Assembly: GCA_005879095.1 (NCBI GenBank)
Contig: VBLM01000018.1
Coordinates: 1 to 6,279 of the forward strand
DNA: 6,279 bases
Reading direction: 5' to 3'
Source: Deltaproteobacteria bacterium
GTDB lineage: Bacteria; Myxococcota; Myxococcia; Myxococcales; 40CM-4-68-19
Below the pieces are notes generated by a model. It searched no databases, was not told the origin of the DNA, and saw only the letters and a list, made by a program, of their open reading frames with translations. Below are positions 5,966 through 6,279 of the stretch, in pieces. The position numbers and the translations under genes are program-made. Positions within the stretch are counted from its first letter, which is position 1; each line of letters opens with the position of its first letter.

Positions 5966-6043
5966 GCGTGCGGGCATGATGTCGAAGTGGCGCTGGGTGG
6001 CCCCTCCAGCCGACTTCGGATTGACGACCAAGAACGGCTTCAC
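5966..6043 (-). pseudogene. Out-of-frame N-terminus of the lipid kinase
   Basis: A GTG at 6043-6041 starts MKPFLVVNPKSAGGATQRHF, the first strand and NPxSGG phosphate-binding turn of the diacylglycerol kinase fold. It is preceded by AGGGGGC about 6 nt upstream and overlaps the stop of the previous gene (GTGA), so this is very likely the authentic start. After about Met23 (5975) the family match jumps to the frame of the downstream CDS (AFTERPLHAAEL), a shift lying between about 5975 and 5965. The frame continues as meaningless Arg-rich sequence to a stop at 5879. From the NPKS turn to the TERP segment, the joined reading is roughly 8-11 residues shorter than my recollection of YegS and DgkB. 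That favours a small deletion over a one-base sequencing error. Confidence 0.75.
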
Positions 6044-6279
6044 GAAGGCGCCCCCTGGAGCCAACGAGCGAGGATGGAGACTATCTCAGTTGCGCCCAGC
6101 GCGGCGGCGCAGGCCGGGCTCGAGGTGACGGAGGGCCCGCCCAGCTCGGCCTTTCGCTCGTCGGCGAGATTCGCAGCGATGTCGGGCAGCGTGCGCGGGA
6201 GAAGTCCGCCGGCGCCGCAGCAGCTGGTATCGAGGCCGGAGCGCGGCGGCTCGCGGAAGTCCTGCAGCGCGGCGGAGAG
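6040..6279 (-). CDS. C-terminus of a CCG-domain (Fe-S/heterodisulfide-reductase type) oxidoreductase subunit, 5' end outside window
   Basis: The minus frame is open from the window edge to TGA at 6042-6040 (79 residues). It contains SCCGAGGLLPRTLPDIAANL, then about 22 residues later SSPACAAAL, and ends in a helix (TEIVSILARWLQ). This CCG-G-G followed by a C-x-x-C or C-x-x-x-L segment is the second half of the cysteine-rich CCG domain. That domain is found in GlcF, LutA, HdrB/D and related (Fe-S)-binding electron-transfer proteins, where such cysteines bind an Fe-S centre or quinone-linked cofactor. Cys20, Cys21 and Cys57 of the visible part are the likely ligands. Which enzyme it belongs to cannot be decided from the tail. 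The TGA overlaps the GTG of the lipid kinase by 4 nt, implying co-transcription and coupled translation. Confidence 0.8.
   Translation of the reverse strand, partial: LSAALQDFREPPRSGLDTSCCGAGGLLPRTLPDIAANLADERKAELGGPSVTSSPACAAALGATEIVSILARWLQGAPS

Noticed and set aside
5149..5979. Plus-strand open frame of 276 codons opposite the lipid kinase.
   Set aside because: It is antisense to the GGDGT kinase core and its His/Arg/Asp-rich composition is typical of reverse-complement frames in GC-rich genes.

Overview
This is a GC-rich, tightly packed bacterial window. I infer a myxobacterium or relative (Myxococcota/Deltaproteobacteria). The grounds are the base composition, an AgmX/PglI-like C-terminal domain in one secreted protein, and the style of the repeat-containing protein at the left edge. 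The assignment is an inference from family flavour, not proven.

Layout. Positions 1-681 (+) hold the 3' end of a TPR-like repeat protein whose start lies outside the window. Positions 683-809 hold a compact palindromic element with perfect 24-bp terminal inverted repeats. It lies exactly between two convergent stop codons. Positions 807-1426 (-) are a vapB-vapC type II toxin-antitoxin pair with a 4-nt ATGA overlap. A near-consensus promoter and a palindromic operator sit right at its start codon. Positions 1458-1529 (-) can be read as the first 23 codons of a short-chain dehydrogenase, cut off exactly at the vapB promoter. Positions 1575-4253 (+) are a full-length polA (DNA polymerase I). Its 5' nuclease and polymerase motifs are intact, but the 3'-5' proofreading site has decayed, and a tyrosine occupies the O-helix position that sets dideoxynucleotide discrimination.

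Convergent to polA, 4 bp away, is a minus-strand operon read right to left. First comes the C-terminus of a CCG-domain (cysteine-rich, Fe-S type) oxidoreductase subunit at 6040-6279. Next is a diacylglycerol-kinase-family lipid kinase at 5137-6043, overlapping the first gene by GTGA. Last is a secreted or periplasmic protein with an AgmX/PglI-like tail at 4258-5097. The lipid kinase is split by a frameshift near 5965-5975: its N-terminal NPKS strand is in one frame and the GGDGT catalytic core in another.

How it fits together. The polA and Fe-S/lipid-kinase blocks look like ordinary chromosome. The stretch from 682 to about 1530 looks like a small accessory island made of the REP/MITE-like element, the toxin-antitoxin cassette and a gene scar. 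I do not see a convincing wholly new multi-gene system. The strongest points for follow-up are the palindromic element that supplies the vapC stop codon, the apparently leaderless self-regulated vapBC promoter, the proofreading-deficient Tyr-type PolA, and the frameshifted lipid kinase.
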